64,000 nt of DNA from Bradyrhizobium sp. CB1650 (GTDB taxonomy: Bacteria > Pseudomonadota > Alphaproteobacteria > Rhizobiales > Xanthobacteraceae). Shown here one piece after another: positions 1 through 9,826 of this stretch. The translations under genes were made by a program, and so were the position numbers. A model generated the notes under the pieces. The model saw nothing but the letters and a program-made list of their open reading frames with translations, made no database searches and was not told the origin of the DNA. The stretch lies in contig NZ_CP121695.1 in NCBI RefSeq assembly GCF_029761915.1, positions 2,695,501-2,759,500 on the forward strand, given 5' to 3'. Within the stretch, counting starts at the first letter, position 1. Every line of letters begins with the position of its first letter.

Positions 1-660
1 TTTTTGTACGGCAAGCCGCAGAACAATGATCTCCGCCTGAGCACGGCGGCACTCAACTCGGCGCGCTTCCCGCTAATCTCCCCGCCGGGCTCGGTCCGCA
101 ATCAGGATTATCGGCTCGTCGACCGCATCGTGGACGGCGGCTATTTCGAGAATTACGGCACGGTAACCGCCAGGGAGTTGGCCCTGGCCCTGCACGCGAT
201 CGCTCCGCAACTCAAGCCGCTCGTGATCGTGATCTCGAATGATCCCGCCGATCAGCTCGGACCCACCGACGACGTCGCCAATGATCCGCAGGTTCCGTCA
301 CGCCCGACGGCAACCGCGGGGGAGGTGCTCAGCGAAGTCACGGCTCCGATCACCACAGTCTTCAACGCCCGGACGGCGCACGGCGTGCAGGCCGTCGACG
401 CATTGCGTACCTGGTTGCACGCTGCCATTCCGGAGTGCGACAAGCTCGTGATCCAGCTCCGCATCTCGCCGGATGGCGACAAAGCCTTGTCCATGAGCTG
501 GTGGGAATCGCCGCTGGTACAGCGTCGGATCCATCGTCAGACCGAAGGCGATCCGAATTCCAATTCCGGAAGCGGGAAGGAGAGCAACCAGAACCTTCCG
601 CGTTTGAAGGCCATCTGGCAGGAAATGCAATCATCAAGCTGCAAGGCAAATCCCGCGTAG
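1..660 (+). CDS. Patatin-like phospholipase family protein, C-terminal part (5' end outside window)
   Basis: The reading frame is already open at base 1, so only the last 219 or so codons are present. Near the start is a run of small residues ending in a Phe-Pro-Leu-Ile-Ser-Pro-Pro-Gly stretch, followed by Asp-Gly-Gly-Tyr-Phe-Glu-Asn-Tyr-Gly. This is the usual form of the patatin DGG/DGA box, whose Asp pairs with an upstream Ser (not in the window) as the lipase catalytic dyad. The remainder has no further motif I recognise and ends in a Ser/Asn-rich tail. The family hydrolyses acyl esters of lipids; the substrate cannot be inferred. The TTG near base 4 is not taken as a start because the conserved fold must extend upstream. 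Confidence 0.72.
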   Translation, partial: FLYGKPQNNDLRLSTAALNSARFPLISPPGSVRNQDYRLVDRIVDGGYFENYGTVTARELALALHAIAPQLKPLVIVISNDPADQLGPTDDVANDPQVPSRPTATAGEVLSEVTAPITTVFNARTAHGVQAVDALRTWLHAAIPECDKLVIQLRISPDGDKALSMSWWESPLVQRRIHRQTEGDPNSNSGSGKESNQNLPRLKAIWQEMQSSSCKANPA

Positions 661-969
661 ACGGTGTGTGCCAGTGCACGCCCAAGGGAGCCGGTGTATC
701 GATCGTAGCTTCGCTACCCGTTGCACTGTTGCCGCCTCCGGCGATGCGCTGGGCGGCACCAAGTATTGGGGCGCATCGCTGGAGCTGCAGATCTACGGCT
801 AATCCGTCGGGTTGCCCCTGCAACATTGCAGCCTCCCATCCTTTTCGTCGGGCAAGCCACGATGCGCTGCGTTGCTGACCCGAGCCATCGTACGAGAGGC
901 TCGGCTCCTAATCTCTTGGTCTAGGTCAGGCTGGACCTGCGAGGGGGGCTCCCCAGATACGGAGATCGT
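661..969. other. Intergenic region, no gene seen
   Basis: About 310 bases lie between two convergent genes. The short frames here have no ribosome binding site and no recognisable protein pattern. I see no tRNA, no strong hairpin with a T run and no repeat that recurs elsewhere in the window. Confidence 0.5.
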
Positions 970-2202
970 CTAGCCGCCGAGGATGCGCCGGCAGGCCTCG
1001 ACGAAGACCTGTGCGCCCGTGATGATATCGGCGTCGGCTGTGTTTTCGGTCCAATGGTGGCTGATGCCGCCGATCGACGGCACGAACAGCATGCCCGCGG
1101 GCATGACCGTCGCGAGCATCTGCGCATCATGGCCGGCTCCGCTGGGCATGCGGAGCGATCGTCCGTCCGCAACGGCCTTGCTCGCCGCCTCGATCGCCTC
1201 CTGGAAGCGGGAATCCATCATGGCAGGAGCGCCGGTGCGGATCCGCTCTACCGTCGCGGTGCAGGGACCTTTCGTGTTGACCTCATCCGCCATCGTCCGC
1301 AGCAGCTCCTCAAGCCGCGCGATCACCGCCGGGTCGTCGTCGCGGATCTGGAACAGCATCTCGGCACTGCCGGGGATGATGCTCGGAGCGCCCGGATCGA
1401 GCGTGATCCGGCCGGTGGTCCAGACGGTGCGCGGTCCGCATGCCGCCGGGAAGCGCTCGTCGATCGCCACGCAGAACTTGGCCAGCGCCAGACCCGCATC
1501 CTTGCGCGCGGCCATGCGGGTGGTGCCGGCGTGATTCTGCTCGCCGATGAAATCGATGCGATACTGCCAGATGCCGACAATGGAGGTCACGACGCCGATC
1601 GCAAGCCGCCCGCTTTCGAGCGTGTCGCCTTGCTCGATATGCGCCTCGAGATATCCGATATGGCGCCCCGGCTCGGCGGTAATGCGCACGCGTCCGGCTA
1701 GGCCCATGTCGGCGAGTGCATCGCGCATGGTCAGGCCGCTGGTCCGGTCGCGTGCTGCGTCGATGTCGGCCTCGGTCACCTGCCCGACATAGGAGCGCGA
1801 GCCAAGGAAGTGGCCGAAGTGCCCCTCCTCGTCGCACCAGGCGGCAACCTCGACCGCGCCCTTCAGCGAGGGATCAGAATTGAGCACGCGCGCCGCTTCC
1901 AGCGCATAGATGACGCCCAGAGGACCATCGAGCCAGCCGGCGTAGTTCTGGCTTTCCAGATGCGATCCCGCCAGCAGCTTTGGCCCGGGTTTTGCGCTGG
2001 TGCCGAAGACATTGCCGATGCCGTCGATCGAACCGCTGAGGCCTGCTTCAGGCAGCTTCTGCACCAGCCATTTTAGCGACTGCTGGTGCGGCTCGGAGAA
2101 GGTCGGCTTGTGCACGCCGGTCTTGTAGGCGCCGATGGCGCGCAGCGCATTGAGATCGGCGAGAACCCGCTCGCCATTGGCGCGCGACTGTGTCTCAGGC
2201 AT
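970..2202 (-). CDS. M20-family amidohydrolase (N-carbamoyl-L-amino acid hydrolase / allantoate amidohydrolase type)
   Basis: About 410 residues, the usual family length. The zinc-ligand motifs are visible in order: Gly-Ser-His-Leu-Glu-Ser, then Trp-Leu-Asp-Gly-Pro-Leu-Gly-Val, Asp-Glu-Glu-Gly-His, His-Ile-Glu-Gln-Gly, and near the C terminus Gly-Ala-Gly-His-Asp-Ala. This family cleaves N-carbamoyl (ureido) groups from amino acids, and some members also remove formyl groups. The ATG at 2202 is preferred over the upstream TTG because a GAAGG lies 9 bases ahead. The start overlaps the end of the ABC ATPase gene by 8 bases, so it is the last gene of a four-gene minus-strand operon with its own transporter. 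Next to the hut genes it could hydrolyse an N-substituted amino acid such as N-formylglutamate, but this is inference. Cytoplasmic; no signal peptide. Confidence 0.85.
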   Translation of the reverse strand: MPETQSRANGERVLADLNALRAIGAYKTGVHKPTFSEPHQQSLKWLVQKLPEAGLSGSIDGIGNVFGTSAKPGPKLLAGSHLESQNYAGWLDGPLGVIYALEAARVLNSDPSLKGAVEVAAWCDEEGHFGHFLGSRSYVGQVTEADIDAARDRTSGLTMRDALADMGLAGRVRITAEPGRHIGYLEAHIEQGDTLESGRLAIGVVTSIVGIWQYRIDFIGEQNHAGTTRMAARKDAGLALAKFCVAIDERFPAACGPRTVWTTGRITLDPGAPSIIPGSAEMLFQIRDDDPAVIARLEELLRTMADEVNTKGPCTATVERIRTGAPAMMDSRFQEAIEAASKAVADGRSLRMPSGAGHDAQMLATVMPAGMLFVPSIGGISHHWTENTADADIITGAQVFVEACRRILGG

Positions 2203-2980
2203 GTTCGGCAACCTTCAACGCCTCGGTGCGGATCTCCTCGACCAGCCGCTCCTTCAACCGGACGAATTCCGGCGTGGTCTTGATCTTGTAGGAGCGCGGA
2301 TGCGGCAGGTCCACGGCAATCTCGGCCTTGATGCGGCCGGGTCGCGCGCTCATGACGATGACGCGGCTGCCGAGGAAGATCGCCTCCTCGATGTCGTGGG
2401 TGACGAACAGCACGGTCTTCTGGTCGCGCTCCCAAATCCCGAGCAGCATCTCCTGCATCAGCGCGCGGGTCTGGTTGTCCAGCGCGCCGAAGGGCTCGTC
2501 GAGCAGGAGGATCTTTGGATCATTGGCGAGCGCGCGCGCGATCGCCGTGCGCTGCTGCATGCCGCCCGAGAGTTGCTTCGGCCAGTGGTGCTCGAAGCCG
2601 GAGAGGCCGACCCGGCGGATGAACGCGTCCGCGATCTTGTGCCGCTCGCCTTGCGGAACGCCGCGCTCGCGCAGGCCGAAGGCGATGTTCTCGCGCACGG
2701 TGAGCCAGGGGAACAGGGTATAGGACTGGAACACCATGCCGCGATCGGCGCCGGGGCCGATCACCTCGCGGCCGTCGAGCGTGACGCGCCCGCTGGTCGG
2801 GCGGTCGAGGCCGGCGACGATGCGAAGCAGCGTGGACTTGCCGCAGCCGGAGGGACCGAGGATGGTGACGAAATCGTTGTTGCCGATCACGAGATCGGTC
2901 GGTTCCAGCGCCTTGGTCGGGGCGTTGCCGTGGCGCGCGGGAAAAGTTCGCGAGACCTGCTCTATCTTCAGCGTCGTCAT
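2195..2980 (-). CDS. ABC transporter ATP-binding protein, nitrate/sulfonate/taurine type
   Basis: About 261 residues, one ABC domain. Walker A is Gly-Pro-Ser-Gly-Cys-Gly-Lys-Ser-Thr, the signature is Leu-Ser-Gly-Gly-Met-Gln-Gln-Arg and Walker B is Ile-Leu-Leu-Leu-Asp-Glu-Pro. The Phe-Gly-Ala-Leu-Asp D-loop and a switch His (Val-Thr-His-Asp) follow. This is the pattern of SsuB/TauB/NrtD proteins that drive uptake of small anions or amides. The ATG at 2980 overlaps the permease stop as ATGA, which decides the start over an upstream codon. The substrate is not readable from the sequence; the downstream amidohydrolase suggests an N-acylated or ureido compound. Confidence 0.9.
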   Translation of the reverse strand: MTTLKIEQVSRTFPARHGNAPTKALEPTDLVIGNNDFVTILGPSGCGKSTLLRIVAGLDRPTSGRVTLDGREVIGPGADRGMVFQSYTLFPWLTVRENIAFGLRERGVPQGERHKIADAFIRRVGLSGFEHHWPKQLSGGMQQRTAIARALANDPKILLLDEPFGALDNQTRALMQEMLLGIWERDQKTVLFVTHDIEEAIFLGSRVIVMSARPGRIKAEIAVDLPHPRSYKIKTTPEFVRLKERLVEEIRTEALKVAEHA

Positions 2981-3750
2981 GCGAGCTTCCACGGGAACAG
3001 CCAGGCGTTGAACGCCTTGAACAGGAAGTCGGAGATGAGGCCGATCAGTCCGATGACGATGATGCCGAAGATGATCTGACCGGTGTTGAGCAGCGCCTGG
3101 CTGTCGGTGATCATGTGGCCGATGCCCGAGGACGAGCCGATCAGCTCGGCGACGATGACGTAGGTCCAGGCCCAGCCCAGCACCAGCCGCAGGATTTCCG
3201 CGATCTCGGGCGCGGAGGAGGGCAGCAGCACGCGGCGGATGATGCCGCGGTCACTGGCGCCTAGCGTATAGGCCGCCTCGACCAGATCGCGCCGCGTCGC
3301 GCCCACGGTCACCGCCACCATCAGGATCACCTGGAACACCGAGCCGATGAAGATGACGAGCAGCTTCTGCAATTCGCCGATGCCGGCCCACAGGATCAGC
3401 AGCGGAATGAAGGCGGAGGCGGGCAGATACCGCGCGAACGAGACGAAGGGTTCGAGGAATGCCTCGACCGGCTTGTAGGCGCCCATCAGCACGCCGAGCG
3501 GCACCGCGAGGATCGCGGCCAGCGCAAATCCGCCGACCACGCGCCAGATCGTCATGCCGATGTCGAACAGGAAGCCATGCCGGGTCAGGAGCTCAAGGCC
3601 TTCCTGCACCATGGTCAGCGGGTTGGCGAGGAAGGTCTTTGACACATGGCCGCCGAACGTTGCCCACGACCAGAAGGCAACGAACAGCACGAAGAACGCA
3701 AGGCCATAGGCCACGCGCTGCTTCGATGTCACGGGATCCAGGGGACGCAT
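2977..3750 (-). CDS. ABC transporter permease, NitT/TauT family
   Basis: About 257 residues with roughly six hydrophobic segments. An EAA-type cytoplasmic loop is visible (Glu-Ala-Ala-Tyr-Thr-Leu-Gly-Ala-Ser-Asp), as in SsuC/TauC permeases. It is translationally coupled to the ATPase through an ATGA overlap. I start at the ATG at 3750 rather than the TTG one codon earlier. It forms the inner-membrane channel for the binding protein encoded just upstream. Confidence 0.9.
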   Translation of the reverse strand: MRPLDPVTSKQRVAYGLAFFVLFVAFWSWATFGGHVSKTFLANPLTMVQEGLELLTRHGFLFDIGMTIWRVVGGFALAAILAVPLGVLMGAYKPVEAFLEPFVSFARYLPASAFIPLLILWAGIGELQKLLVIFIGSVFQVILMVAVTVGATRRDLVEAAYTLGASDRGIIRRVLLPSSAPEIAEILRLVLGWAWTYVIVAELIGSSSGIGHMITDSQALLNTGQIIFGIIVIGLIGLISDFLFKAFNAWLFPWKLA

Positions 3751-3823
3751 CAAACGATCTATCCGGAGTTCAAGTCATGCGCTGGCCCCGCCGTGAAGCG
3801 GGACCGGCAGCTCATGATGCAGT

Positions 3824-4768
3824 TTACTTGATGTAGCTCGCGTCGAAGAGGTCCTCGACCTTCGGCGCGGCCTTGATGATGCCGATCTCGAGCAAAAGCT
3901 CGGCGGCTTCCTTGTTGAAGGTCAGGAAATCGCCAGCGAAGAACTTCTGGTTCGCGGCCTTGTCCTGCCAGCGCAGATATTTTGCCGAGTTGCCGAACTG
4001 CTCGCCGCTCTGCTTCACGTCGGCGCCCATGATCTCGTAGGCCTTGGCCTGATCCTTGGCGATCATGTCCAGCGCCTCGAAATAGCTGTCGGCGAGCGCC
4101 TTTGCCGCCTTTGGATTGTCGGTGAGGAATTTCGGCGTGCAGCCGAAAGTGTCCATGACCATCGGATAGTCGAGCGTGGTCGCGATGATCTTGCCCTTGT
4201 CGGGCGCGGCGCGCACGGTCGACAGATACGGCTCATAGGTCATCGCCGCATCGTTCTGGCCGGAGACGAAGGCCTGCGCGGCCGCAGCGGGCTCGAGGTT
4301 GACGACGGTGACGTCCTTCACCGACAGTCCGTTCTTCTTCAGCATCCAGGCCAGCGCGAAATAGGGCGAGGTGCCGGGCGCGGAGGCCGCGACCGTCTTG
4401 CCCTTCAGATCCTTGATCGCGGTGACATCGTTGCGGACGGCCATACCGTCGGCGCCAAAGCTCTTGTCGAGCTGGAAGATCTGCTTGGTGGCGACGCCGT
4501 TGGCGTTCCACGAAATCCAGGTCTCGACGGTTGTTGCCGCGCACTGAACGTCGCCGGAGGCGATGGCGAGGTGGCGATCCTTCTGCGGAATCTTCTTAAT
4601 CGTCACGTCGAGGCCGTTCTTCTTGAAGATGCCGGCCTCCTTGGCGAGCGTCAGCGGCGCAAAACCGGTCCAGCCGGAGATGCCGACGCCGACCTTGATG
4701 TCGTCGGCGAGCGCAGGGGTGGCCGCCGCGAGGGCAATGATTGTCGCGAAAACTCTTGAACTACGCAT
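3824..4768 (-). CDS. ABC transporter substrate-binding protein, SsuA/NMT1-like
   Basis: 314 residues with a clear signal peptide (Arg-rich start, hydrophobic core, Ala-Leu-Ala cleavage region near residue 21). The mature protein has the NMT1/SsuA pattern Gly-Trp-Thr-Gly-Phe-Ala-Pro-Leu near its start, then Gly-Lys-Thr-Val-Ala-Ala-Ser-Ala-Pro-Gly-Thr-Ser. It is the first gene of the operon that continues with permease, ATPase and amidohydrolase. An AAGAGGAC ribosome site lies just ahead of its ATG. The ligand is unknown; relatives bind aliphatic sulfonates, taurine, nitrate or pyrimidine precursors. Confidence 0.88.
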   Translation of the reverse strand: MRSSRVFATIIALAAATPALADDIKVGVGISGWTGFAPLTLAKEAGIFKKNGLDVTIKKIPQKDRHLAIASGDVQCAATTVETWISWNANGVATKQIFQLDKSFGADGMAVRNDVTAIKDLKGKTVAASAPGTSPYFALAWMLKKNGLSVKDVTVVNLEPAAAAQAFVSGQNDAAMTYEPYLSTVRAAPDKGKIIATTLDYPMVMDTFGCTPKFLTDNPKAAKALADSYFEALDMIAKDQAKAYEIMGADVKQSGEQFGNSAKYLRWQDKAANQKFFAGDFLTFNKEAAELLLEIGIIKAAPKVEDLFDASYIK

Positions 4769-4878
4769 GATTGTCGTCCTCTTGCGATCGATGGATTGAC
4801 GTCCTGTTGATCTCTGCCGGTCCGGAATGCAGGGACCGTTGCCCGAAGCGTTGCACGAATTGTGCCGACATCCTCCTC

Positions 4879-5607
4879 TCAGCCTCCCTGGAATCGGGCG
4901 ACAAGGCGGTGAGAGTCACCGGGATAGAGCAGCCGCACGGCGGTGATGGTGCGCGCGCTGCGCCAGGTATAGCGGTCGATCACGAGGCAGGGCGCGCCGA
5001 CCGAGATGTCGAGCGCCTCCGCCGTACGGTCGTCGGCAACGATGGCGCTGATGGTGTGCTCGGCTTCTGTCCATGGAACATGATGAAGCAGCCACGAACC
5101 GGGCGGTTCGCTCGCAAAGTCCGCGCTCGCGGCCTCCGGCACGGAGGCGAGATCGATCAGCCTGTCCTCGACCGCAAACGGCACGTTGTCGGCGCTGTGC
5201 CGGCAGGCGATCGCGACCACCTTGCCGGCCTTCTTGACCCCGAGACGGGCGCGATCGGCGGCGGTTGCAGCGCGCTGGCTACGATGGATCAGCTCGTAGC
5301 CGTAAGCGCGCCCGAGCGCGGTGATCTCGGCGCGGATGTCGGCGATCCTGAGCACGGCCGACATGTGTTGCGGCCGGCGCACGAACGAGCCGGCGCGGCG
5401 CCGCCGTTCGATCAGGTCGGCCTGCGCGAGCTCGGACAGAGCCTTGTTCACCGTCATGCGCGAGCAGCCATAGCGGGCCATCAACTGGTGCTCGAAGGGG
5501 ATGCGATGCCCGGGCGGCCATTCGCCGGTCAGGATGCGCTTCTCGATGTCGGCCCGGATCCGCTTGTAGAGCGTCGGCTTGTCGGCAGCATTGGTGGCGA
5601 GGCTCAT
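4879..5607 (-). CDS. hutC: Histidine utilisation repressor, GntR family
   Basis: About 242 residues. Residues from about 10 to 75 form a GntR winged helix-turn-helix (Leu-Tyr-Lys-Arg-Ile-Arg-Ala-Asp-Ile-Glu at the start, then Met-Ala-Arg-Tyr-Gly-Cys-Ser-Arg-Met-Thr-Val-Asn-Lys-Ala). The rest is a UTRA effector domain ending with the HutC-typical Arg-Leu-Leu-Tyr-Pro-Gly-Asp-Ser-His-Arg-Leu-Val-Ala-Arg-Phe. HutC represses hut genes and is released by urocanate. Its ATG overlaps the hutF stop (ATGA), which sets the start 102 bases inside the longest open frame. It would control both hutF-hutC and the divergent hutIHU operon through the palindrome at 6999-7014. Confidence 0.93.
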   Translation of the reverse strand: MSLATNAADKPTLYKRIRADIEKRILTGEWPPGHRIPFEHQLMARYGCSRMTVNKALSELAQADLIERRRRAGSFVRRPQHMSAVLRIADIRAEITALGRAYGYELIHRSQRAATAADRARLGVKKAGKVVAIACRHSADNVPFAVEDRLIDLASVPEAASADFASEPPGSWLLHHVPWTEAEHTISAIVADDRTAEALDISVGAPCLVIDRYTWRSARTITAVRLLYPGDSHRLVARFQGG

Positions 5608-6962
5608 GCGACGAGCCTCCGCACGGCTGTGTTGAATTGCTCCCGTGCCTTGGCGCGCAGCCTGTGCCGCCCGCCTTCGACGACCTTGTTGCCGCCGGCC
5701 CAGACGCAATTGATCGCGCCGCTGCCGGCCGCGAAGATCCAGCCGTCGATGACGCCATCGCCGTGGCGTCCCGCCAGCGATGGATGTTCGGCGTCGAGCG
5801 TGACGATGTCGGCACGCGCGCCCGGCGCAAGGCCGATAGTTTTCTGCACCAGCGCCCGCGCGCCGCCCGCAAGCGCGTGGTCGAACAGTGCGCGTCCTGT
5901 CGAGCTGCCTGCGCCGCCCGACAGGACGTTGCGCTCGCGATGCTTGAGTCGTTGGCCGTATTCGAGTTGACGCAGCTCGTCGGCGACGCCGACCAGCACG
6001 TTGGAATCGGTGCCGACGCCGAAGGCGCCGCCGGCGTCGAGGAACTCGCGGGCCGGAAAAATGCCGTCGCCAAGGCTCGCCTCGGTCACAGGGCAGAGGC
6101 CCGCCACCGCGCCGGTGCTGGCGAGCGCCGCGACTTCCTCATGCGTCGTGTGGGTCGCGTGAATGAGGCACCAGCGCTGATCGAGGGGCGCGTTCTGCAA
6201 GAGCCATTGCACCGGCCGCCGATCCGACCAGGCGAGGCAGTCCTCGACCTCCTTGACCTGCTCGGCGGCATGAATGTGCACTGGCCCGCCGTCGGCGAGC
6301 GGAAGGATCGCCGCGAGCTCATCCGGCGTCACGGCGCGCAGGCTGTGCGGCGCGATGCCGATATTGGCGTCCGGCAATGTGCTGATCGCCTTGCGCGAAG
6401 CGGCCACCAGTGCGGCAAACTGATCGACCGAGCAGATGAAACGGCGCTGACCGGAATGCGGCGCCGCGCCGCCAAAGGAAGCGTGCGCATAGAAGCTCGG
6501 TAGCAGCGTGAGGCCGATGCCGGAGGCTGCGGCGGCCTGTGCAATGCGGGTGGCCATCTCGGCGATGTCGGCATAGGGCGAACCGTCGTCATCGTGATGC
6601 AGGTAGTGGAATTCGCCGACGCGGGTAAAACCCTGTTCCAGCATCTCGACATAAAGCAGCGTCGCGACGGCGGCGACGTCGTCCGGCGTCATCGCCAGCG
6701 CGAAACGGTACATTGTCTCCCGCCAGGTCCAGAACGTATCGGTCGAGTCGCCGCGCAGCTCGGCAAGTCCCGCGATGCCGCGCTGAAACGCGTGGCTGTG
6801 CAGGCTCGCCAGTCCCGGAAGCGCAATCTGGTGCCGTTCGTCGCCGGCCTCCGGTGCCACGCCCGCAGTCACCGCGGCAATCGCGCCGGCGGCGACGACC
6901 ACCTGCACGTCATTGGCCCAGCCCGAAGGCAGCAGCGCGGAGGCGAAATGCAGTCGTGTCAT
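5604..6962 (-). CDS. hutF: Formimidoylglutamate deiminase
   Basis: 452 residues, an amidohydrolase-superfamily TIM barrel. The metal site His-Ser-His-Ala-Phe-Gln-Arg-Gly follows the first beta strand (about residue 56), then His-Ile-His-Ala-Ala-Glu-Gln and His-Ala-Thr-His in the middle, and Gly-Thr-Asp-Ser-Asn late. It deiminates N-formimino-L-glutamate to N-formyl-L-glutamate plus ammonia, the fourth step of the five-step hut route. This route normally needs HutG to finish, and no hutG is visible here. It is the first gene of the minus-strand hutF-hutC pair, with 83 bases between its start and that of hutI. Confidence 0.93.
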   Translation of the reverse strand: MTRLHFASALLPSGWANDVQVVVAAGAIAAVTAGVAPEAGDERHQIALPGLASLHSHAFQRGIAGLAELRGDSTDTFWTWRETMYRFALAMTPDDVAAVATLLYVEMLEQGFTRVGEFHYLHHDDDGSPYADIAEMATRIAQAAAASGIGLTLLPSFYAHASFGGAAPHSGQRRFICSVDQFAALVAASRKAISTLPDANIGIAPHSLRAVTPDELAAILPLADGGPVHIHAAEQVKEVEDCLAWSDRRPVQWLLQNAPLDQRWCLIHATHTTHEEVAALASTGAVAGLCPVTEASLGDGIFPAREFLDAGGAFGVGTDSNVLVGVADELRQLEYGQRLKHRERNVLSGGAGSSTGRALFDHALAGGARALVQKTIGLAPGARADIVTLDAEHPSLAGRHGDGVIDGWIFAAGSGAINCVWAGGNKVVEGGRHRLRAKAREQFNTAVRRLVA

Positions 6963-6998
6963 GTTTCCATGCCGGCTGGACAGAACCCGGCCACGATT

Positions 6999-7014
6999 AT
7001 ATGTCTAGACATAT
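6999..7014. promoter_or_regulatory. Probable HutC operator, perfect palindrome
   Basis: ATATGTCTAGACATAT is a perfect 16-base palindrome in the 83-base gap between the divergent hutF and hutI starts. A further ATATGTCA half-site copy follows at once. GntR/HutC regulators bind short AT-rich palindromes of this kind, so one operator could serve both directions. Binding by HutC is inferred from position and symmetry. Confidence 0.72.
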
Positions 7015-7045
7015 ATGTCAAGCAGCCAAGGCGAGGGACCACCGC

Positions 7046-8260
7046 ATGGCAGAGCGCTTCGACCGAATCTGGCACAATGCCTGGCTCGCCACGATGCGGG
7101 CCGACCGTCCCGATCTCGGCGAGATCGAGCATGGCCTGATCGCCGCGCGCAACGGCCGCATCGTCTATGCCGGCGCGCAAGCGGATTTTCCCGCGGGTGC
7201 CGATGCAGCCGAACGCATCGATTGTGAGGGCCGCTGGATCACGCCGGGCCTCGTCGACTGTCACACCCATCTCGTCTATGGCGGCAACCGCGCACACGAG
7301 TTCGAACTGCGCCTGAAGGGCGCGAGCTATGAGGAGATCGCGCGCGCCGGCGGCGGCATCGTTTCGACCGTGGCCGCGACGCGCAAGGCGAGCGAGGCCG
7401 ATCTCGTTGCGAGTGCTCTGCCGCGGCTCGACGCGCTGATCGGCGAGGGCGCAACCACCGTCGAGATCAAGTCCGGCTACGGCCTCGACACCGAGACCGA
7501 GATGCGGCAGCTCGCGGCCGCCCGCAGTCTCGGCCGGATGCGGCCGGTTGCGATCCGCACCTCCTTTCTCGGCGCGCACGCGCTGCCGCCCGAGGCCGAG
7601 GGCGACAAGGACCGCTACATCGATCTCGTCTGCAAGGAGATGTTGCCTGCCGTGGCGAAGACCGGCCTTGCCGATGCGGTGGACGCCTTCATGGAAGGCA
7701 TCGCGTTTTCCGGTGCGCAGACCGCGCGCGTATTCGAGACGGCGAGGGCGCTCGGGCTGCCGGTCAAGCTGCACGCCGATCAATTGTCGAACCTCGGCGG
7801 CGCGGCACTTGCTGCAAAATTCTCTGCGCTCTCGGCCGATCATCTCGAGCACACGGACGAGGCCGGCGCTGCGGCGATGGCGAAGGCTGGCACGGCTGCC
7901 GTGCTGCTGCCCGGCGCCTTCTATTTCATACGCGAGACGCGGAAGCCGCCGGTCGAGACGTTCCGCAAGCACGGCGTTCGCATGGCGCTTGCCACCGACT
8001 GCAATCCCGGCAGTTCGCCGTTGACCTCGCTGCTGCTCGCGATGAACATGGGCGCGACGCTGTTCCGGATGACGGTGGCCGAGTGCCTGGCCGGCGTCAC
8101 CCGCGAAGGCGCGCGCGCGCTGGGCATGCTCGCTGAAACCGGCACGCTCGAAGCCGGCAAATGGTGCGACCTTGCGATCTGGGACATCGAGCGTCCCGCC
8201 GAGCTGGTTTATCGTATCGGCTTCAATCCGCTGCATCGCCGGGTTTGGAGGGGGCAGTGA
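7046..8260 (+). CDS. hutI: Imidazolonepropionase
   Basis: 404 residues. The diagnostic metal motif [12 protein letters not shown] lies near residue 70, followed by [11 protein letters not shown]. Later come Lys-Leu-His-Ala-Asp-Gln, Ser-Ala-Asp-His-Leu-Glu-His and Ala-Thr-Asp-Cys-Asn-Pro-Gly-Ser, the remaining ligand strands of the barrel. It hydrolyses 4-imidazolone-5-propionate to N-formimino-L-glutamate. The ATG at 7046 has a GAGGGA site about 7 bases upstream; the longer frame that begins inside hutF is discarded. Its stop overlaps the hutH start (GTGA), indicating coupled translation. Confidence 0.95.
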   Translation: MAERFDRIWHNAWLATMRADRPDLGEIEHGLIAARNGRIVYAGAQADFPAGADAAERIDCEGRWITPGLVDCHTHLVYGGNRAHEFELRLKGASYEEIARAGGGIVSTVAATRKASEADLVASALPRLDALIGEGATTVEIKSGYGLDTETEMRQLAAARSLGRMRPVAIRTSFLGAHALPPEAEGDKDRYIDLVCKEMLPAVAKTGLADAVDAFMEGIAFSGAQTARVFETARALGLPVKLHADQLSNLGGAALAAKFSALSADHLEHTDEAGAAAMAKAGTAAVLLPGAFYFIRETRKPPVETFRKHGVRMALATDCNPGSSPLTSLLLAMNMGATLFRMTVAECLAGVTREGARALGMLAETGTLEAGKWCDLAIWDIERPAELVYRIGFNPLHRRVWRGQ

Positions 8261-9816
8261 CTGAAGTACACGCACCGATCGTCGTCGCCCCGGAAACGGT
8301 TGGCCTCGACGATTTCGCGCGTGTGCTCGCGGGCGCTTCCGTCATCCTTGATCCGTCGTTCTGGCCGCGCGTCGAAGCAGCCGCAGCGATCGTCGCAAAG
8401 GCCGCGCAGGCCGCAACGCCGATCTACGGCATCAACACCGGCTTCGGAAAGCTGGCGTCAAAACGCATTCCTCCCGATCAGACGGCGCTGCTCCAGCGCA
8501 ATCTCATCGTCTCGCATTGCTGCGGCGTCGGCCCGGCGACGCAGGAGCCGATCGTGCGGCTGATGATGGCGCTGAAGATCATCTCGCTCGGGCGCGGCGC
8601 CTCCGGCGTGCGCCGCGAGGTGATCGAGCAGTTGCAGGCTATGCTGGCGCGCCGCGTCTATCCGCTCGTACCGCAGCAGGGTTCGGTCGGCGCCTCCGGC
8701 GATCTCGCGCCGCTCGCGCACATGACTGCCGTCATGATCGGCGAGGGGCAGGCCATCGTCGACGGCAAGACCGTCCCCGGCGGCGAGGCCCTCGCCGCCG
8801 CGGGACTTGCACCGTTGACACTCGGCCCCAAGGAGGGGCTCGCACTCATCAACGGCACGCAATTCTCGACGGCCTACGCGATCGCCGGTGCGTTGCGCGC
8901 GTATCGCCTCGCCCGTGCCGCGCTCGTCACCGGCGCGCTGTCGGTCGATGCGGCGATGGCGTCGACCGCGCCGTTTCGCCCCGAGATCCAGCAACTGCGC
9001 GGCCATGCCGGGCAGATCGCCGCGGCGGCAGCGCTGACGGCGCTGCTCGACGGCAGCGACATCAGGCTGTCGCATCTCGAGGGCGACGAGCGTGTGCAGG
9101 ATCCCTATTGCCTGCGCTGCCAGCCACAGGTTGCGGGTGCCGCACTCGACCTGATCACGCAAGCGGCTCGAACCTTGATTGTCGAGGCCAATGCCGTCAC
9201 CGACAATCCGCTCGTGCTGGTCGAGACCGGCGAGATCGTCTCCGGCGGCAATTTCCACGCCGAGCCGGTGGCCTTTGCCGCCGACGCGATCGCGCTGGCG
9301 TTGTCGGAGATCGGCGCGATCAGCGAGCGCCGCATCGCGACGCTGGTCGATCCCGCGCTCAATTTTGGCCTGCCGCCGTTCCTGACGTCCGATCCCGGTC
9401 TCAATTCCGGCTTCATGATCGCCGAGGTCACGGCAGCCGCCCTCTATGCCGAGAACAAGCAGCGCGCGCTTCCCTGCTCGATCGATTCGACGCCGACCAG
9501 CGCCAACCAGGAAGATCACGTCTCGATGGCCGCGCATGCCGCACGGCGTCTCTCCGACATGGCGGATAATCTCGCCTCCATCCTCGGCATCGAGCTGCTG
9601 GTCGCAGCACAAGGCATCACGCTGCGCGCGCCGCATGCCACGAGCAAGCCGCTGGTCTCCGTCATCGCTACGCTGCGCGAACAGGTGCCGGCGCTCGGTG
9701 CCGACCGCTACATGGCCGGCGATCTCGCAAGCGCGGCCGCGCTGATCGAGGCCGATGCGCTGCCGGCCGCCGCGCTCTCAATGCTTGCGAACGACCCGTT
9801 TCCAAGACTTGGCTGA
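8257..9816 (+). CDS. hutH: Histidine ammonia-lyase
   Basis: About 519 residues. The Ala-Ser-Gly triad that self-cyclises into the MIO electrophile is present in [12 protein letters not shown]. The early Tyr-Gly-Ile-Asn-Thr-Gly-Phe-Gly-Lys motif carries the catalytic Tyr. It removes ammonia from L-histidine to give urocanate, the first hut step. The GTG at 8257 is chosen because it overlaps the hutI stop and follows a GGAGGGGG site; starting further upstream would add residues read from hutI sequence in another frame. Second gene of hutI-hutH-hutU. Confidence 0.95.
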   Translation: MTEVHAPIVVAPETVGLDDFARVLAGASVILDPSFWPRVEAAAAIVAKAAQAATPIYGINTGFGKLASKRIPPDQTALLQRNLIVSHCCGVGPATQEPIVRLMMALKIISLGRGASGVRREVIEQLQAMLARRVYPLVPQQGSVGASGDLAPLAHMTAVMIGEGQAIVDGKTVPGGEALAAAGLAPLTLGPKEGLALINGTQFSTAYAIAGALRAYRLARAALVTGALSVDAAMASTAPFRPEIQQLRGHAGQIAAAAALTALLDGSDIRLSHLEGDERVQDPYCLRCQPQVAGAALDLITQAARTLIVEANAVTDNPLVLVETGEIVSGGNFHAEPVAFAADAIALALSEIGAISERRIATLVDPALNFGLPPFLTSDPGLNSGFMIAEVTAAALYAENKQRALPCSIDSTPTSANQEDHVSMAAHAARRLSDMADNLASILGIELLVAAQGITLRAPHATSKPLVSVIATLREQVPALGADRYMAGDLASAAALIEADALPAAALSMLANDPFPRLG

Positions 9817-9826
9817 AGAGGTCTTC

